The notes below the pieces were generated by a model that saw nothing but the letters and a program-made list of their open reading frames with translations, did not search any database and was not told the origin of the DNA. The position numbers were made by a program, and so were the translations under genes. A stretch of 64,000 nt of DNA. Origin: Anaerovorax odorimutans (GTDB lineage Bacteria > Bacillota > Clostridia > Peptostreptococcales > JAAYPU01). Where the stretch lies: assembly GCA_016841185.1 (NCBI GenBank), contig JAENZQ010000004.1, positions 84,008 to 148,007 on the forward strand, in the 5' to 3' direction. Below are positions 60,917 through 64,000 of this stretch, piece after piece. Position 1 is the first letter of the stretch; each line of letters opens with the position of its first letter.

Positions 60917-62386
60917 TTAACTAAAGGTATTTTTATATTTCAATCGCATTTCCTTTATTTTTGAACTTGTTATATGATCTTCCGGTGTAACGCTGGATAC
61001 GATGACAAATACAATAATGTTTGTCAGAAATCCTAAAAAACCTGCTATTCCTACATTCAGATTCTTAATAAATGAAAATATGATGATTGCGATGAGTCCG
61101 GACAGAATTCCTGCTATTGCTCCTTTAGAGTTTGATTTATCCCAAAACAGGGCACCTGCTGTGGGAACGAATACCTGAGCAGTGCCGCTTAATGCAGTTA
61201 AACCCAATTGAATTAATATGCCGGGATTAAAGATATAAGTTAAATAGGAAAGGATGGCAAAAATAACGATTGCTATTTTGCTTACATTCAGCAATTTTTT
61301 ATCATTTAAATTCTTATTTATGTATCGCTTGTGGATATCGATGGTATAAATAGCGGAAATCGAGTGAATCTGGGAGTTGGATGTAGACATTGCAGCAGCA
61401 GCTCCGCCGATTAATATAATATAGGCTAACATATATGGTGCATGGCTCATAAACAAACGTGGAAAAAGTGTATCTGCATCAATCAACTGCATTTCCAGTA
61501 ATATTCCGGCATTTCCTATCAACATGGGAGAAATATTGATGAGGGAAATAAGTGACAATAGCAAGGGCATGATATAAAATGTTTTAACACTTCTTACTGC
61601 ATACATACGAATCCAAAGAGGCGGCCCCATCAGTGCGCCGATGGGAACAATGATGAACATGGAGATCCAAAGCAAAGGTCCGGCAGTGCCTTGGGGTCCG
61701 GGGAGTGTCAATGAAGAAGGATGATATTCATTAAGCTGAGAAAACAAATTTTCAATGCCATTGAAATAATAAAAGATAAAAAAGCCTCCAAGAAGTGTAC
61801 CTATTATAATCAGGAATTCATAGAATATATCTGCCCATGCAACGGCACGAAGACCACCCGTCCAAACATAAATGACGATGACTGTTGTAAATAGAAAAGC
61901 ACCCATCTTACTGGGGATATAGCCTCGTGAAGCAGCTTCTATAAGGTAGGCTCCTCCTGAGATCTGTATTTGAAAATATGGAATGGTAAAAAGCATCATA
62001 ACGAAGGTAACAATAACACCTAATATTTTTGAATGATAAATATCGGTAAAAAAATCTGTTGCGGTGATATATTGATTATTTTTTCCATAAAACCAGATTC
62101 GTTTTCCGATTTCAAAAAATAAAACTCCGAAGAAAATATCCCAACCTATGGTTGTCCAATAAACGGGGCCGTTCGCATAGTAATAAGCTGTGGATCCTAA
62201 AAAAGCGAAAGCACTCCACCATGTAGCCTGAACAGTGAAAAACAAAGTAAACAGACCCATATTTCTGCTGTGGATAAAGAAATCTTCTATGGTGTTTCTG
62301 TCTTTTTCGCCTGCCTTTGCTCCAATCCACAGGGGAATGAACATTGAGGCACCAATGAATAGAATCGCTACACTACTCTGTTCCAT
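60917..62386 (-). CDS. Sodium:solute symporter (SSS family)
   Basis: A 489-residue, about 13-helix symporter with family marks IEDFFIHSRNMGLFTLFFTV, VIYVWTGGLRAVAWADIFYE and GGAAAAMSTSNSQIHSISAIYTID. AAGGAG lies upstream of the ATG. It follows the aminotransferase gene by 12 nt on the same strand, so the transported solute may be an amino or keto acid handled by that enzyme (inference). Confidence 0.88.
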   Translation of the reverse strand: MEQSSVAILFIGASMFIPLWIGAKAGEKDRNTIEDFFIHSRNMGLFTLFFTVQATWWSAFAFLGSTAYYYANGPVYWTTIGWDIFFGVLFFEIGKRIWFYGKNNQYITATDFFTDIYHSKILGVIVTFVMMLFTIPYFQIQISGGAYLIEAASRGYIPSKMGAFLFTTVIVIYVWTGGLRAVAWADIFYEFLIIIGTLLGGFFIFYYFNGIENLFSQLNEYHPSSLTLPGPQGTAGPLLWISMFIIVPIGALMGPPLWIRMYAVRSVKTFYIMPLLLSLISLINISPMLIGNAGILLEMQLIDADTLFPRLFMSHAPYMLAYIILIGGAAAAMSTSNSQIHSISAIYTIDIHKRYINKNLNDKKLLNVSKIAIVIFAILSYLTYIFNPGILIQLGLTALSGTAQVFVPTAGALFWDKSNSKGAIAGILSGLIAIIIFSFIKNLNVGIAGFLGFLTNIIVFVIVSSVTPEDHITSSKIKEMRLKYKNTFS

Positions 62387-62398
62387 TCTGTTCTCCTT

Positions 62399-63580
62399 TC
62401 ATTCTATTAAAGATCGTATATAAGCGGACATTCTATTTAGACCCTCTGATAGTACTTTCTCAGAACAAGCGTATGAAATACGGATAAAATCATCCATCCC
62501 AAAAGCGATTCCGGGCACGGCCGCAATTAGGGCCTTGTTTAAAAGGTTATTACAGAAAGCTGAAGAAAACGAGCCTTGATATTTCATATTTTTTTTATAC
62601 GCAGAGATATCCATAAATATGTAAAAAGCACCTTCAGGATATAAGTATTTCAATTGCGGAATTGTATTCAGAATTGACACTGCAGTATCTCTTCTTTTCT
62701 TATATTCTTTTTTCATTATATCAGGTGCATTACTGCATTCGTTGAGTGAGGCTGCGGCAGCCCATTGAGAAATTGTAGACGGATGAGAAGTAAAGTGACC
62801 TTGTACGGTTGAGATTGCCTTGGCAATTTCGGTATTGGATATGGAATATCCTATTCGTAATCCTGTCATTGCGAATGATTTGGAAAAACCATTTATGGTT
62901 ATGGTCTTATCCTTTATGGCATTGCTGATTGAGGCCATGCTGGTGAATATTTCATTAAAGCATATCCGTTCATATATTTCGTCTGATAATATATAAATGT
63001 TGTTTTCAACACAAAAGCTTCCTATTTCCATCAGTTGTTCGTAAGAATAGACCAAACCTGAAGGATTCGAAGGATTGGTTAAAAAAAGTATTTTAGTTCG
63101 GGGTGTGACATAGGATTTCAGAAGTTCGGATGTTATTTTATACCCTGTTCTTGATGTATCGACAAAAACCGGAATGCTGCCGACCAATTTAATCATTTCC
63201 GGATAGCTTACCCAATAGGGTTTTGGAACGAGAACCTCGTCACCGGGATTCAAAAGTGCCATTAAAGTATTGGATATGGCCTGCTTGGCTCCGTTGGATA
63301 CTACAATGTTTTCTACCTTATATGATAAATTGTTTTCATTCTTCAATTTTTTAACTATTGCTTTTCTCAACTCCAAAAGACCCTGCACTTTATCGTATTT
63401 GGTTTTATTATGGTTCAATGCTTTGATGGCTTCTTTTTTTGAAATTTCAGGGATGTTAAAGTCTGGTTCTCCAATGCTTAGGTCTATTAAATTTTTCCCT
63501 TGCTGCTTCATTTCCGAAACTTTCATACTAATATTGATTGTATAAGAAGGTGTGACTGTATGTATTCTGTCTGAAACCAT
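62399..63580 (-). CDS. Class I/II PLP-dependent aminotransferase (AspB-like)
   Basis: A 393-residue fold-type I aminotransferase. IDLSIGEPDFNIPE, VSNGAKQAISNTLMALLNPG, FLTNPSNPSGLVYS (PLP-contacting Asn), YILSDEIYERI (Asp) and the PLP-Lys in TINGFSKSFAMTGLRIGY are all present, with the carboxylate-binding Arg in DFIRISYACS. Resembles bacterial aspartate aminotransferases of the AspB group; substrate range may include aromatic or branched amino acids. GAGGTGATC precedes the ATG. Confidence 0.92.
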   Translation of the reverse strand: MVSDRIHTVTPSYTINISMKVSEMKQQGKNLIDLSIGEPDFNIPEISKKEAIKALNHNKTKYDKVQGLLELRKAIVKKLKNENNLSYKVENIVVSNGAKQAISNTLMALLNPGDEVLVPKPYWVSYPEMIKLVGSIPVFVDTSRTGYKITSELLKSYVTPRTKILFLTNPSNPSGLVYSYEQLMEIGSFCVENNIYILSDEIYERICFNEIFTSMASISNAIKDKTITINGFSKSFAMTGLRIGYSISNTEIAKAISTVQGHFTSHPSTISQWAAAASLNECSNAPDIMKKEYKKRRDTAVSILNTIPQLKYLYPEGAFYIFMDISAYKKNMKYQGSFSSAFCNNLLNKALIAAVPGIAFGMDDFIRISYACSEKVLSEGLNRMSAYIRSLIE

Positions 63581-63866
63581 CTCTGATCACCTCGACTTGC
63601 CATATTTAATCTGTAATCTTTACTATTACAAACTATACACGATTATGGTTTATTCAACAATGTTCAACTCAACTTTTTAAGAGTTGTATTCTTCACATTG
63701 AAATTTAAATATACAAAAGATGCTTAATATATTTATTAATATACCAAGAATAAAATTTTAACATAAGTATATAAAATGTAAGGCGTTGTACAGTATTCTA
63801 CTTAATTATATATTATCTGTTTTTTAAAGAGAATAAAAAAAGCAATAATTGGCATTATAAAAAGTA
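63581..63866. other. AT-rich spacer, no gene seen
   Basis: Diverging region between the aminotransferase start and the tandem promoters. No coding frame or strong hairpin is visible. Confidence 0.5.
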
Positions 63867-63895
63867 TTGACATATGACATACATTTATATAATAT
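63867..63895 (+). promoter_or_regulatory. Upstream promoter (P1) of a tandem pair
   Basis: TTGACA (63867-63872), 17-nt spacer and TAATAT (63890-63895), or TATAAT at 63888-63893 with a 15-nt spacer. Reads toward the right edge. Confidence 0.6.
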
Positions 63896-63954
63896 ATCAC
63901 ATACGCTCTGTTTACAAATCACTCATAAAGATTTGAAAAAGTTTTAAAAAGTTG

Positions 63955-63983
63955 TTGACAGAGCGAAGGATACATGATATATT
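63955..63983 (+). promoter_or_regulatory. Strong downstream promoter (P2), probably of an rRNA operon
   Basis: Consensus TTGACA (63955-63960), exactly 17 nt, TATATT (63978-63983), preceded by an A/T-rich UP-like tract (AAAAAGTTTTAAAAAG). The start of the transcript region, ATGTCGCCGCTT, resembles clostridial rRNA leader sequences. The window ends before any rRNA. Confidence 0.65.
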
Positions 63984-64000
63984 ATTAGATGTCGCCGCTT

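Noticed and set aside
1..64000. CRISPR array
   Set aside because: No set of regularly spaced direct repeats with unique spacers was seen; the low-complexity gaps have irregular near-repeats only.

Overview
The window looks like chromosome from a low-GC, Gram-positive, anaerobic, spore-forming member of the Clostridia. It carries spore genes (spmA, spmB, spoIID, a CotF-type coat protein), an AbrB-type regulator, lipoproteins and S-layer-homology (SLH) proteins, GTG/TTG starts behind strong Shine-Dalgarno sites, glycyl-radical chemistry and AT-rich spacers. The species cannot be fixed from sequence reading alone.

Layout. (1) 1-9125: after the 3' end of a cupin gene, a cobalamin riboswitch with its own promoter and terminator leads into an apparent B12 capture and uptake operon. 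It encodes a DUF4430 (transcobalamin C-terminal-like) lipoprotein, EcfT, a double EcfA ATPase, an ECF S component, and two exported proteins with alpha/alpha-toroid domains; one ends in SLH modules and the other also carries BIG2, DUF4430 and a stalk domain. (2) 9218-14703: PAP2 phosphatase, diguanylate cyclase, a REC-HDOD regulator, and the glycyl radical enzyme YjjI with its activase YjjW. (3) 14708-25238: housekeeping and sporulation genes: DtxR-type regulator, CotF-like protein, tmk, holB, ricT, a thioredoxin-fold lipoprotein without cysteines, trmN6-like methylase, abrB, spmAB, murA, spoIID. (4) 25322-31596: a sodium:solute symporter with a 48-residue partner, behind a consensus sigma-54 promoter, next to an NtrC-type regulator and a CHASE4 hybrid kinase. 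(5) 31875-38530: addB, tRNA-Thr(CGU), an SGNH hydrolase, an excisionase-like HTH protein and three very small genes, two of them tandem paralogues. (6) 38531-52228: a second membrane diguanylate cyclase, an EamA exporter, homoserine dehydrogenase, and a long leftward run (ABC importer, UbiA, UbiD, polyprenyl diphosphate synthase, EetB, EetA, Ndh2) facing a flavinylated lipoprotein (PplA type) and ApbE. This is recognisably a flavin-based extracellular electron transfer locus. (7) 52387-63580: two-component system, TRAP transporter, MFS and SSS transporters, a lone NMT1-type binding protein and an aminotransferase. (8) 63867-63983: two tandem strong promoters run off the right edge and probably drive an rRNA operon.

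Two systems stand out. One is the riboswitch-controlled cobalamin scavenging operon, whose surface proteins use the same two folds as animal transcobalamin and intrinsic factor. The other is the electron transfer locus, in which a UbiD/UbiA pair and an ABC importer sit inside the quinone-supply part and suggest import of a quinone-ring precursor. Also notable are a 150-bp non-coding element present twice, each time flanked by direct copies of a different palindrome, and the pair of tiny paralogous genes near 38 kb.
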